A DNA stretch of 64,000 nt from Triparma columacea (taxonomy: Eukaryota; Sar; Bolidophyceae; Parmales; Triparmaceae), in assembly GCA_030267965.1 (NCBI GenBank), contig BRYA01000141.1, forward strand, positions 7,451 through 71,450, written 5' to 3'. Positions 10,510 to 21,398 of this stretch are shown piece by piece. Below the pieces are notes generated by a model, which was given only the letters and a program-made list of their open reading frames with translations, was not told the DNA's origin and did not search any database. The first letter of the stretch is position 1, and every line of letters begins with the position of its first letter. The position numbers were made by a program, and so were the translations under genes.

Positions 10510-12116
10510 ACAAACAGAGAGCAATGCTACGCGTAAAGCTTTCGCGGCCGGTGCGCTCATGTCCCTGGGTGCACAGACCCTTTGCGCCATCACCTCGGCC
10601 CCCTGTCTCGCGATCGCGGCGTAAATGTCAGATACGCGGCCTTCCTCCTCCTCGTTGCCGCCGGTGAGGTCCGACATTAAGAGCTTAAAGATGACAACCT
10701 CGAGCATCTCCTCAATAGCCTCCCTGTTGTCCCTGATGTCGTCCACTCTCGCAATGTGGTCTTGAGATTTAGGTGCTGAGTTAACAATGTCCGATACGAT
10801 AGCTTCTCGATTGTTGAGGATCTTAGACGCGGCCTCGTAACGGTACGCTTCGTCCAAGGTGGACAAGTCAGTAGATTTCAGTTCCTCCATGAGCTCCTTA
10901 ATTCTCTCTTCGGCCCTAACGGCTTTCTCCTCGGACTCCTTGGAGATTCCGTCAGGGCCCTGGAACATTCGGGCGAACACGGGGATGGTGGAGAGCCAAG
11001 ATATCTCGTCCCCCGACGTCCTGCCGTAATAGCCTTCGAGACCATCCATTGCATCGAACCACCCAGCAATGGCGGGCCACCTGCCAGCATCGTAGAGCAC
11101 GAAATCCTGCGAGATGGGAAGCTGGTAGCGTAGCCTCTCAAGGGTTGGTATGATATTGATGTCGGAGGCTGTCCAGGCAGAGCCGAGCATGAAGGGCCCG
11201 CCGGTAAGGGCAAGGAAGGAGTCAAGGGCCGTAAGAGCATCCTCAAAGTTTTTCCTGCGCTCCTCGGGGGTGGTGGAAGGGGTGGAGGTGTTGTTTCCGA
11301 AACCGCGAGGATAGTTCAGAGTGAAGCCTGCTTTCGTGACATCCGAGAGAAGCTTCTCGGCCTTCTCCTTGGTAGGGGAGTCTGCCATGAATATCTTTCC
11401 GGGGTGCTGAGGGGAAAGGAATTTCTCAATGGCCATCATTGTCTGCACCGACTACGCGCGATGAGCGAAGCGAAGACCGAGGGGTTGCGTCAGTTTTTGG
11501 AATTCGCCCGAGCTCGCCTTGCTTTACGAAAGGCACCTTCGAGCTCCACGAGGTCTATCTGCCCGTCGCCCGAGGGATCAAGGTACTTGACAAGTCTATT
11601 TATCTCGTCGTCGATGAGTGTCTTTTCGCTTCTACCCATTCTCACCTCCCAAATCACGACACGCCTTTTCCCCATCATCCTTGCAATGGGGTTCCTCCTC
11701 TTCATGATCTTGGTTACGTTCGAGAACATATCGGATTCTAACTCCTTAATAATATCCTTGTCCTTGCGGACGGAGACGTCGAACTGGATGGCTGGGACGA
11801 GGGTGGTGGGGACCAATTTGAGGTAATACTGGGGCTTTGACCTCAGATTGATGAGCTTCTCGGTGTAGGGGGTCTTTGTCTGCTCGAGTAGGGTCCATGT
11901 CCTCTCACAAAAGGGACACCATCCGTTGTTGTCGCGGTAGAGGACGAGATCACGCGGAGGCTTGGACTTGGAATACAACCGAGTACACAGTGGCTTGGAG
12001 TGCGTACACAGTGAGTACGAGGATGATTTTCCCCCCATAACAGAGAACGCGTTGGTGGAAGCATATAAGAGGGTGAGAGAAACCAGGAGGATGTGTAGGA
12101 TAAGGAAACGCAGCAT
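10510..12116 (-). CDS. Plastid-targeted glutathione S-transferase-like protein
   Basis: The ATG at 12116 starts a signal peptide ending in the plastid-type motif ASTNAFS, as in ochrophyte bipartite presequences. The first exon encodes a thioredoxin-fold GST N-domain (NNGWCPFCERTW, TPYTEKLINL, LVPAIQFD). The GST C-terminal helical domain (EDALTALDSFLALTGGPFMLG, then SDINIIPTLERL and WPAIAGWFDAM) is in a second exon beginning about 11442 and running to the stop near 10507-10510. The most consistent join is a phase-0 donor GTAACC after 11718 to an acceptor CAG before 11442, giving a protein of about 445 residues. The 275 bp between can instead be read through, ending in an EF-hand (see findings). 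GSTs of this type reduce or conjugate peroxides and quinones. The CPFC motif suggests a glutaredoxin-like cysteine active site. Its 3' end is 52 bp from the convergent ABCG gene. Confidence 0.68.
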
Positions 12117-12363
12117 GGTAACCCTATTTACAAAAAGAAAATAAATTAGATTTGAGGAAGTAAAATTTCCACAGTTTTCACATTCCTTGTTCTGAAGTGT
12201 CACTGACACCATTCACGCACCCTCCCACACATCTCTAAGTCAGTTTTCTGCCATTGTGCGAATATAATAAAGCGTTCCATTTCCACAAAGGAGAATTTCA
12301 TCAAAGGGGAGTTCGGAGGGAGGTGACCTCGAGATTAGCTTTTTTAGGTCATTCTGGGACGAA

Positions 12364-13997
12364 ATGGATACTTCGTGCGACTATGATGCGAGCTTCGGTA
12401 GTCACCCTCCTCCCAGGCAGCCTTCAATCTCCCAATCGAGTGTCAGAAGGCAGGCGCAGGACGAGCTGAGCTCGAACAGCAGCCTTCTCCTCATGCTTGT
12501 CCAGCAGCAGCAGCAGCAGATTAACACGTTGACGCGGGAGTTGGCTTCTTTGAAGGAGCTTGTTAGTCTTGGTGGGGCAGGGGGCGGGAAGAGGGGTTGG
12601 ACGGCGAAGGAGTTGTCGAAGATCAAGGCGGAGCTCAATGTGCCTCCTATCAAGAAGCAAATCAAGAGCAGGATAGGGCAAGGCCAAAAGTGGTATGAGT
12701 ATCTGACGGGTTCTGTCGTTATTCAAAATCTCAACACGGTTTTCGGTGTTGACGGTTGGAGTGAGGAGGTGAGGTGGGGCGGCAAGAGATTGGCAAGAGG
12801 GTGTGGAGAGTGCGTTGTTTGTTCTGACGAAGAGATAGCCCACCATTTTTCGACCTGAGAATGATAAACTAGGAAGAAGAAAACGGCCTCTGATCGACCA
12901 TTTATGAGAAACAAACTAAACAGCGGAACCCTCCCTCCCAACACACCTCTCCCACCCCCCCTCGCAGTTCAAAGATATCGATCTGAAGCAAATCTACGGC
13001 CCCAGTACCGACCCTACCGGCAAGGGCCACTACTTTATGAGTTGCATGGCAACATGCGTCATCACCCTCAAGGACGGCACAACCAGGATGGACATTGGGG
13101 AGGGTGACGGGATCATGGGCAACCTCCATGAGTGTGTGTGTAAGGCCAAGAAACAGGCTTTCACAGACGCCCTCAAGAGGGCAGCGAGGAAGTACGGGGA
13201 GTTCTTAGGTCTGGGCATGGCTGAGGACGACGGTGGGAAAAGGAACGCGCCAGTGTCGGATGCTGAGGTGAGGCGAGGAGCGGGCGAAGATATAAGTGGG
13301 ATTTGACGAGTGCGCGAGGAAAGAAGTGATGAATGGGGTTTGATTTGTTGTCATCCTCCCCTCAAGCCCCACTAGACTACCTGTCGTCATATTGTTTTAT
13401 TCTCTTCTCACATCCCTCCAACCACCCCACCCCTTACCTTCCCAACCACTACCACCACCACCCCTACTTCCGCAACCCATGCAGCGCCAGGAGCAGGTGC
13501 GAAAGAAGAGAGAGCTGGAAAAGGCATCTATGCTATCCCAGTCAGACGAGGTTGATACCTCCGTGAGCATTTTGGACGCCTCCGTGAACGCCTCCTCAGT
13601 AAACGCCTCCATGGTCAGCACCTCCGCTCCCTTCTCCCACGTTCCGAACCAGCAACTTTTGACGCCCCCGAAACCAGGGCTTGCGAGCGGCTTCAACCTA
13701 CCCTCCTCTGCCTCATCAGCAAAACCCGTTGCCCAGGCGGGAGGGGGGGCAATGTACCAGAGTCAGAACGCAGCTTGGGCCGCGAACGTAGGCGCCCCGC
13801 CCCCCCTCCCTCCCTACGCGGTCAGTAGCCACGGGAAGCCGGTGGCGGCGCAGGCGGCGTTTGTGCAGACGACGGTGGGGCAGATGGCGGCAGCCAGGGC
13901 AAACACCACTCAAAGTGCAGGGGGGACGGGGGGGGGAGGGGGGGTGAAGCGACCGGCCGCCACGGCACCGTCCAACCCGTACGCTAAGAAGCGCTGA
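12364..13997 (+). CDS. RAD52: RAD52 family recombination mediator
   Basis: Three exons, 12364-12768, 12968-13267 and 13485-13997, splice in phase 0 (GTGAGG donors, CAG acceptors) to 405 residues. A Gln-rich N-terminal helix precedes the single-strand annealing core: YLTGSVVIQNLNTVFGVDGWS (split by its first intron after SEE), FKDIDLKQIYG, and the diagnostic VITLKDGTTRMDIGEGDG...KKQAFTDALKRAARKYGEFLG. This matches the conserved RAD52 N-terminal ring-forming domain, which anneals complementary ssDNA in the nucleus. The C-terminal 170 residues are low-complexity (Ser/Ala/Gly/Pro-rich) and end with a basic KRPAATAPSNPYAKKR, a probable nuclear localisation signal. The divergent GST-like gene starts 247 bp upstream. 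Confidence 0.9.
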
Positions 13998-14460
13998 GTT
14001 GGGTTGAAGGGCTGAGTTGGGTCAAGGGTGGGTTGAAAGTGGGAGGATTTGTTGTTGTTAGGGTTAAAGTGCATGTTGTGTGTGCGGGCTCGTGTATGAT
14101 AAGGATGATGAGAGGGTGCTTTGTGAAGAGTGGCTAACCTAGATGATTAGTCTACTTGACGATGACATCTCCGTTTTCGTTAATTTTCGCGCCCCACAAG
14201 CGCTCTTGCTGATTTTGTTCTCCCCCTCAATCCTCAATCCTCCCCAAGGCCAAATTTCGACTAAACTTGCAAAAGAAATCAGTGCGTCTTCTTTTGGTGG
14301 CACTGCTGCTGTCCTGTTTCACTTCCCCACACTCCATCTCAACGCTTCCGTCGTTTTCTTATCTCTCCGTTTGCTCCTCCTTTAAATCTCCCTCATCTTC
14401 ACCCCGCCTCGTTGCTGCCGCTATCCTGTTCTCGTTCTTCCGCTATCCTGTTCTCCACCG
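13998..14460. other. Intergenic region, about 460 bp
   Basis: This lies between the RAD52 stop and the start of the glucosidase-II-beta-like gene. It begins with a GGGTTGAA-like imperfect repeat in the probable 3' UTR, and becomes pyrimidine-rich before 14461. No other gene is evident. Confidence 0.5.
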
Positions 14461-14901
14461 ATGGGCCGAACTGCTTTAAAATTCCTCGTGATAACGGCGC
14501 TTGTATTGTTCCTATTCCTCCAATTGATGTTAATGCTTTATCTCCCCGGCAGAGCGATAGATAGTTCATCCCTGAGGGATAGTTCCTCCGATAGTTCATC
14601 CCTGAGGTATAGTTCATCCCTCCGTGCCTCTCCACCAATCGTTCCTCCTTCCCCCTCCCTCCCTCCCCTCAATTGTCCCTCCTCCCCCACCCCCGTCCCC
14701 CACTCCAACCTCGGTGACGACTACTGCGACTGTCCATCCGAGTTAAACGACGAGGAAATTACGTCCGCGTGCTCAAACTACTCACCGGGGAAGAAGACAT
14801 TCAAATGTAAGGATGGGAGGGGGGGGATATACGCAAGTAGGGTGAACGACGGGGTGAGAGACTGCGGGGACGGGAGCGACGAGAGGAAGGGGAGAGTTTG
14901 A
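14461..14901 (+). CDS. Short membrane-anchored protein with glucosidase II beta-like (PRKCSH) domain
   Basis: A single 146-residue reading frame begins with a hydrophobic anchor (residues 7-27, LKFLVITALVLFLFLQLML). It then has a Ser-rich spacer and the Cys pattern DDYCDCPSELNDEE...TSACSN...FKCKDG...SRVNDGVRDCGDGSDE. That is the LDL-receptor-A-like N-terminal module of glucosidase II beta subunit, which in full-length proteins (usually over 500 residues) helps position the alpha subunit for N-glycan trimming in the ER. Here only this module exists. The stop follows the SDE motif, and the next 100 bp lead straight into the 3' end of the convergent HGD gene. It may be a stand-alone luminal module or a truncated copy. 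Confidence 0.66.
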   Translation: MGRTALKFLVITALVLFLFLQLMLMLYLPGRAIDSSSLRDSSSDSSSLRYSSSLRASPPIVPPSPSLPPLNCPSSPTPVPHSNLGDDYCDCPSELNDEEITSACSNYSPGKKTFKCKDGRGGIYASRVNDGVRDCGDGSDERKGRV

Positions 14902-15004
14902 AAGTGGGGGGGGGCGAAGATTTTTTAGATATGCTTAACGTTGTTGTTGTATGTAGATTGAATTTAAAGGCTTTATGTTTTACTCCCCTCCCATTATGTG
15001 TTTT

Positions 15005-16569
15005 TCACCTCTTCCTTTTTTCCCCCGTTTGTTGTTTGTATTCGAATTTCCTCCCGATCCCTTCCCAGCATCTGAAGTACTCCTTGTCCCTCCACTCCGC
15101 CTCTAGTGCGCCCCTGCTAACGTCCATGATGACGTTGGTCTCAAACATGAACGCTAGGCCTGCAGAGAACTTTTCGGGAGTTAGATCGCAGCTACTGGCC
15201 TTATCAAACGTGGCCTTGTCGGGACCGTGCGGCGTGCAGCAGCTGGGGGGTTGGGGGTGGGGGGGGTTGGGGGGGGTCAGGTTTGGGGGTTAGGAGTGTT
15301 ATTTCCCACCTTTTCCCCCCTATCTCTCTCTTCCCCCCCCCCCCNNNNNNNNNNNNNNNNNNNNNNNNNNNNNNNNNNNNNNNNNNNNNNNNNNNNNNNN
15401 NNNNNNNNNNNNNNNNNNNNNNNNNNNNNNNNNNNNNNNNNNNNNNNNNNNNNNNNNNNNNNNNNNNNNNNNNNNNNNNNNNNNNNNNNNNNNNNNNNNN
15501 NNNNNNNNNNNNNNNNNNNNNNNNNNNNNNNNNNNNNNNNNCCCCCCCCCCCCCCCCCCCCCCCCCCCCGCGCGCGCGCTCTCACCTTCTCCAGGTCGTA
15601 TCTGTACGGCGTGTAGTTCCCATGCCAAGCGACGACATTAAAGGGCGTTCCCTGCCTCGTTGTGGTGAAGAGGTTTCCCCCGAACTTGTTGTACATCCTC
15701 CACGTTGATTCCGAGTCGTCGTCGTACGCGGCGCTGGGGGCCTCGAAGTCACGGGGGTTCGCCAAACCGTTACTACCGATGGGACCGAGGTCGGGGAGCT
15801 CAAAGTGACCCTTGAAGACCTCGAGGATGTAACCGCGGGAGGGGGAGGGGAGGTTTACACTGAAGACAATGCCGCGGGGGATTAGACAGATGTGCTTGGG
15901 GGGTACGGTTAGGTGGCCGTGCTCAGTCTGGATCTCTAAGGTACCCTCCTGAGGCACAATGAGGAAGTCACCGTCGCTGTTGTAAACGCACTCCTTATCC
16001 ATGTTCTTGTCAGCTGTGTACATGTGGACGGCAAGACCGTGCTTGCTACCTGGGTCCCCGTGCCCAGCCACAGTCCTCATCCCCTCCAGGAATGTCTTCC
16101 CCTTCCCAGTCTCCATCGGCAGTGGGTCCCACCTCAGCTGGTTGGGTGTGGTGGTGAAGGACGGCTCAGATATAGAGCCGTGGCCCTCCCACTCACCGAG
16201 GCCGGTACCGGAGTAACGCTCGAAGGGCGCATGGAGAACAGAGGGCTGGATGCGGTAGAACCAGACACGCTTGTTGTCCTTGCGGGGGACTGTGAAGGCT
16301 GTACCAGACAACTGTTCGGCATAGAGGTCGTAGGGGCACTGATGGGAGAGGGGGGGGGAGTGAGGGCGTGAGGAAGGGGGGGGGAATGATAATCTTGATG
16401 ATGAAGTGAGAAGTCTCCCGACGTCAAGGCCTTTTTGTACATTTTCTCCTCCAGATTAAAGCCATTTTCTCACCTTTTGAGGGTTATTTCCGAATTTTGG
16501 TAATGCATTAGGTATAGCTTCAGTAGCAAATTCGCTATTGAATCCAGTCATGTAATCTGGTGAGCTCAT
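15005..16569 (-). CDS. HGD: Homogentisate 1,2-dioxygenase (one internal exon lost in assembly gap)
   Basis: Visible exons are 16569-16474, 16338-15586 and 15242-15005, with GTGAGA donors. The first two give 283 residues (MTGFNSEFATEAIPNALP, then WFYRIQPSVLHAPFE, SEPSFTTTPNQLRWDP, DGDFLIVPQEG, FNVVAWHGNYTPYRYDLEK). The last gives the C-terminus (TPHGPDKATFDKAS, AFMFETNVIMD, CWEGI). These are hallmark HGD sequences. About 80 residues expected between YDLEK and TPHGPD are absent because that exon falls inside the N gap. In known HGDs this part carries two of the three iron ligands (a His and a Glu); the third, the His of TPHGPD, is present. The enzyme opens the homogentisate ring in tyrosine degradation to maleylacetoacetate. 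The forward-strand frame across 14898-15293 is only its antisense. Confidence 0.93.
15333..15569. other. Assembly gap flanked by C homopolymers
   Basis: A run of 12 C (15333-15344) leads into 197 N (15345-15541), followed by 28 C (15542-15569) and a short GC alternation. On the HGD coding strand these are G-runs inside introns. The gap was probably caused by the homopolymers and its length is unlikely to be measured. Confidence 0.97.
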
Positions 16570-17466
16570 GTTGAGGTAAAAAAATGGGGAAAATCGGATT
16601 CCTTTTTTGAGTTGTATGTTAAAGTTGGTGACAAAGAAGGTGTCAATACGTTTTCAAATTTTGTAACCACAATGTTGGTTACACTGTTGACCCATTGAAC
16701 GTCAATTACGTGCGTAGTTACCTTGTCAAATTTGGGTTGACAACATTTAACTTGATTTCCCATTTCTTTCAACGGTCTGAGCGGGTCTTAATGGATACCT
16801 GATGTCTTCTCATGTTGTGGGTGCTCCAAATCTTTTTTTATACCGTACGAAACGTGTTAAAAAACTGGGAACCCTAAACTGAAATTACTTCAGCGTTTCC
16901 AGGAATTGGAGCAAGTTAAAGGCAAGTGAAGGTAATCTTTGGGGACATATTTTTGGACAGTAAAGGTAAGATATGAGAGATTTGACCTAATTGTTATGGA
17001 TCTAAGTTACCTAATGATGTATAAGTGTTGTAATCGCACAATTTCATCATCAAATGGGCCACAAAATGGAACACAGGATTGTCAAAGCTCGGTCTTTCTC
17101 TGAGCATCTATTTACCCCATTTTCTCCCCATTTCATCGGTTGTATTGTATGATTGTGCCCAATCATCCAATACCTTATATATAAACACCTATACAATGAT
17201 CCAAAACACATATAGAACGCGTAATCAGTCCAAACAACACCCATTTACCACAAGGTCCGCTCTTCAATCTCTTGCACTCCTAAACTTCTCATCTCTAACT
17301 CACCTCAAACGCTTCAGTCGCACTACAGTACCGCTTTAGTACCGCTTTAGTACCGCTTTAGTACCACTTTGTGCCTTCAGAACGCCTGAAAACACCCACA
17401 GACAACCCTTTCCCTACACTCAACAACCCCACAATTAGTTAAACAACCAACAACCACCAACAGAGA
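16570..17466. other. Intergenic/promoter region between HGD and aureochrome, about 900 bp
   Basis: This is a divergent spacer. It is richer in A+T than the flanking genes and contains no convincing coding exon. Near the aureochrome start it holds four 11-bp direct repeats, listed separately. Nothing else is recognised. Confidence 0.6.
17328..17371 (+). promoter_or_regulatory. Four 11-bp direct repeats upstream of aureochrome
   Basis: The unit GTACCGCTTTA occurs three times exactly and a fourth time as GTACCACTTTG, with no spacer. It ends 95 bp before the aureochrome ATG. An 11-bp period is close to one helical turn, so copies would face the same side of DNA. A cis-regulatory array is inferred, and no known factor site is assigned. 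Confidence 0.5.
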
Positions 17467-19113
17467 ATGGCAGACAACGTCGCGCCCCCCATGTTCAGGA
17501 GCGCCGGTGGTGGCAGTGGTAATGCGTCCGGTATAGACATCGACGACATATTCAGCGACGCCTTCTTCTCCCCCCAGGGTGACATGATCTTCCTCGACCA
17601 GAGGCAGGGTGGTCCCGGCAGCGCCGTTGTTTCGACCGAGGGTATCCCCAACCAAAGGTCCAGCCAGCTAGGGTTCGTGGCCCCCATAAACTCCGCACCC
17701 CCCCAGACAACGACGTCCTCAACAGGTTCAGGTTCAGGCCGCGGTAAGAAGCGTTCCCGTCCCCAGGAGCGTAAGATGTCCGAACAGCAGCGCGTCGAGC
17801 GCCGCGAAAGGAACCGCGAGCACGCCAAGCGCTCCAGGATCAGGAAGAAGTTCCTGCTAGAGTCACTGCAGCAGACGGTCGCACTACTGAGAGAGGAAAA
17901 CGATAAACTGAGAAACGCTATTACAACACACCTAGGTTCCGTACCTGAAGCTGGGGGACCACCATCACCGAGCGGGGACGTACACCCGAGCCTACTATCT
18001 GACAGCCCTATGGCGGGGGATAAGGTATTGGACGACCCGGATTTCTCCTTCATAAAAGCCCTCCAAACCGCTCAACAGAACTTTGTCGTTACCGACCCCT
18101 CCCTACCCGATAATCCCATAGTCTACGCAACCCAGGGTTTCCTGGACCTTACGGGGTACACGTTACCGCAGGTGCTGGGGAGGAATTGTAGGTTCTTGCA
18201 AGGACCGGATACTGACCCGAGAGCGGTGGAGAAGATTAGGGTTAGTATTGAGAAGGGGGATGATATGAGCGTTTGTTTGCTTAATTATAGGGCTGATGGG
18301 ACTAGGTTCTGGAACCAGGTAAGAGGAAAGGGTGGGGTTGGGGGGGATTCAATAAGGAAGGGGAGAGGAGAGGGACAACACACACTAACACTCTAAAATA
18401 TGTCCACCCCTCTCTCTCTCTATCTATCAATCTAGTTCTTCATCGCAGCCCTGCGCGATGCCAGCGGGTGCATAACGAACTACGTAGGAGTCCAGTGCAA
18501 GGTATCGGAGACGTACGCTAGGAACGTATGCGAGGTGCAAATGGGGGAGGGGGAGGAGGGAGGGGGGAAAGGGTTTGGGGGGAAAGGTGAGGATGAGGAG
18601 GAGGAGGGAGGGGAGGGAGGAAGATGAAGGGGAGGAGGAGAGGGGGGAGGGAGGGGGGAGGGGACGTGACTTGAGAGTAGGGGGGGAAGGGAAGGGGGGG
18701 GAGGGTGGGAAAAGACAACGAAAAAGAAGAAGAAGGGAGAAGAAATAAGTCACTTTACACGACCAAAAAGTACACTTTACACGACCAAACCCCCCCCCCT
18801 TTTTCAGTACCCCTCCCAAGCCTCCATAACAGCATTCCTTACACCCCCTGTCATAATAGCCCCCCCAGCCCCCCATGCTAACAAGATTGGGACACCTATT
18901 TTCCTGCATAATTCCGAACCTAACCTTAGACCTGTTTCAGATTCCTCAGCGTCTTGTGATGTCAGTATTGTCGTTGTTATTGGTGATGATAACTCATTTG
19001 AAGAAGTAGAAGTTGGGGAAGGGTATGTTAAGGTTACGGAACCTATTCTATTACCAAATGAGGAGGAGGATACGGTTATTAGGAGCTGGCTGGTGGACGA
19101 AATTGGACCGTAG
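17467..19113 (+). CDS. AUREO: Aureochrome: bZIP-LOV blue-light receptor/transcription factor
   Basis: Exons 17467-18318, 18436-18534 and 18808-19113 join in phase 0 to 418 residues. A basic region and leucine zipper (about residues 100-152: RRERNREHAKRSRIRKK, then LLREENDKL) is followed by a LOV domain (about 192-317) with the flavin-cysteinyl motif GRNCRFLQG, reactive Cys241. The LOV strand FFIAALRDASG...NYVGVQCKVS is encoded by exon 2. In the family, blue light forms an FMN-cysteine adduct that alters DNA binding by the N-terminal bZIP. Aureochromes are known only in photosynthetic stramenopiles. The 101-residue acidic tail from exon 3 is not a known domain; it is open throughout and closes the splice phase. 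Intron 2 (273 bp) is an extreme purine tract ending in a C-run before CAG. Its donor GTGCAA is weak. Confidence 0.94.
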
Positions 19114-19622
19114 GGTTGGAGGGTTATTGAGAGCTGGGTTGATGTGTTTGGGGGCGTGTATGACAACACCTTTGGAGGTAAAGAAGGTGATGACGATGGG
19201 GAAGGAGACGGAGGGGATATGAGTGATGACATTTGTGGATTGAGGGATTTACGATGGATTTTAATTGTGTTTATGGGTGATTCTTTTAGGTGATGTGTTT
19301 GTGTAAGTGTTTTTGTGTATTGATTGGCAATTACTGAGGATTTATTGACTATTTATTGAATGCCTCAATTTGGAGCAAAAATAAATGAGCAAAAAGGAAG
19401 CCAAAAGCAGGGCCTTACACAAGATGCGCTTTTCAAAGGCTCTCCTTCCTCGGGAAAAGCTCTACCCTCGGGAAGCTCCTCTGTGGAAAGGCCTTCCTGA
19501 ATTGTGCGCTTCAATGAGGTCTCTGTGTGTTTTGTTTTATCATACAAAACACAGCATTTGGCCCTGCCTGTTTTTCCAGGCCATTCCACCAGAGGGGGCC
19601 ACAGACTCAAATAATCCCCAAA
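19114..19622. other. Intergenic region, about 510 bp
   Basis: This holds the aureochrome 3' UTR and the promoter of the WDR43-like gene. An imperfect inverted arrangement of CTTCCTCGGGAA/CCTCGGGAAGC-like segments occurs around 19440-19480. No gene is recognised. Confidence 0.45.
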
Positions 19623-21302
19623 ATGGGCTGTCAAGTATTAATATCACCCGACACAACAAAATTATACATCGTAAAAACCTCAACCGTAACCATAAAGTCA
19701 TTAGATGGTACATCAGATGATCTAATCCTGAATTTCAAGCCAATGGCTGCAACTCATACCGTTCTCCTTTCTTCTGAAATAATAGTTAAACACGAGGATA
19801 ATAAATGTCAAATACTTGACCTTCAAAGAGGGGTTGTGATTAAGGAGTTAGACGTAGGAGAGAACGTTAAGACTGTTGGAGGAGGAGGGAAATGGTGGGG
19901 GGTATTGTACTGGGATGGACAGACTGCTTCTCTTCAGGTGAGAGGAGAGGGTAGTGAAGGGAGGGAGATGAGGGGAGTGAAGGGAGAAGGAGAGTAGATG
20001 GGGAGTGCAGATACATGGATAGATGGATAGATAGAAAGATAAATAGATAGATCACCAAGGAGAAACACACACACACACACAAGTCCACCGACCCTCTTCC
20101 TTATCTCACCCCCCCCCCCAACCCCCCCTCCCCTAGACCTACACCTCTCCCTGTACCCCCTCAAAGTTAGTAAAGCTTGGTTCCGCTCCCTACACAGCCT
20201 TCCAGACTCCTCCCCCCCACACCCACATATACGTCTCAACCTCCTCATCCGTCGGTCGTATCGTGAACGTCCGTACCGGTGATCGTTCTATAAAAAGTCG
20301 CGACATCCTAGGTTTCAAGGAGGACGTATTCTACAGACTTAAGGATAAAGGAGTTATTGAAGAGGTTGATTTCGGGGGTAGGATCTTGGGTACTTTACAG
20401 ACACCTGAAGGTACGGGTAAGGTTAGGTGTGTTTACGGTAGTGAGCATGGTTACCTTATCGTCGGTGATAAAGGAACGTCTAATAAGGACGGTAAGATTG
20501 TTGGTGGGGGGGAGGTTGAAGGTGGAGTCGTTGGGGAGGATGGGAAAACATGGCTATGGGATAAGGGGGGGAGGGTATGGGTTGCTGGAGAGGAGGAGGA
20601 GGAGGGGGGGAAGGTGGGGGAGAAGGGGGGGAAAAGGAAAGGGGCAGTTGGGATTGAAGATGAGGGGGGGGAGAAAAGGATTAGGGTGGACGAGGAAGAG
20701 GAGGAGGAGGAGGATGAAGAGGAGGAGGAGACGGTTCAGGAGAGACTACAGAGGTGAGGAAAAGAGAAAGGGGGGGGTGTACAGAACGCAACGAAAGCCA
20801 GAACAAGCACGACAAGAAGACAAGATACTAACGCAATATTCCCCCCCCCCTTAGCATCCTCAACACACTCAAGGAGGAAAACGAGCACCTCCTCGAGTCC
20901 GAGAGTACCACCGTCACCGGTTTCGCAGGCGACCTCCCGTCAGGGGCACTTGACCTCAGCCAGATCCTATCCCAGGCCCTCCAGACAGGGGACTCCGCCT
21001 CTGTCGAGGGTGTATTCTCGGGGAACAAAGAGGGAAGATCCTCCACAGTCTCAGGCCTATCTAGCGGGGACGCTTTGCTGCTTTTGAACTGGTGTGTTGA
21101 CAAGATCAAACGTCGTCCCACACGTTACATGCAGTTATCCGACGTTCTCAAGGCCGTCGTTAGGCACCACGCGGGTGTACTGGGGGTGGGAAGGGAAGGG
21201 AGGAAAGGACTGGATGAAGTTGAGAAGTTGGGGAAGGAAAGAGCGGAGAGACTTAAGGATTTAGTTGTACTTGAGGGGAGACTTAATGGACTACTTGATT
21301 GA
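19623..21302 (+). CDS. WDR43: WDR43/UTP5-like small-subunit processome protein
   Basis: Exons 19623-19937, 20137-20753 and 20855-21302 splice in frame (GTGAGA/TAG, GTGAGG/TAG) to 459 residues. The N-terminal half reads as beta-propeller strands (VLISPDTTKLYIV, VLLSSEIIVKHED, HIYVSTSSSVGRIVNVRTGD, GYLIVGD). A long acidic Glu/Gly stretch (about residues 250-308) leads to a C-terminal Utp12 domain: LDLSQILSQALQTGD, LLLLNWCVDKIKRRPTRYMQL, LKAVVRHHAGVL and LVVLEGRLNGLLD. This propeller plus Utp12 combination is typical of UTP4/5/10-type t-UTP components that act in early 18S pre-rRNA transcription and processing in the nucleolus. It is somewhat shorter than animal WDR43. UTP5 versus another Utp12 protein is inferred. 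Confidence 0.78.
20020..20082. repeat. GATA-type and CA microsatellites in an intron
   Basis: Intron 1 of the WDR43-like gene contains a (GATA)-like run at 20020-20053 and a short (CA) run at about 20066-20081. Confidence 0.85.
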
Positions 21303-21398
21303 TAACAAAGGGGCAAAGGGATAGGGGGGGGGGGATGGAAGTGAAGTAAGGAAGGTTGTTTTCACAACAATAATTTAGAATCTATCTATCAAAACACT

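Noticed and set aside
14898..15293. Forward open frame that could pass for a second exon of the glucosidase-II-beta-like gene
   Set aside because: Its reverse strand reads TPHGPDKATFDKAS and AFMFET, the C-terminus of homogentisate dioxygenase, so the forward frame is antisense.
15277..15616. Several frames on both strands spanning the N run
   Set aside because: They exist only because N is read as open; they carry poly-Pro/Gly from the flanking C-runs.
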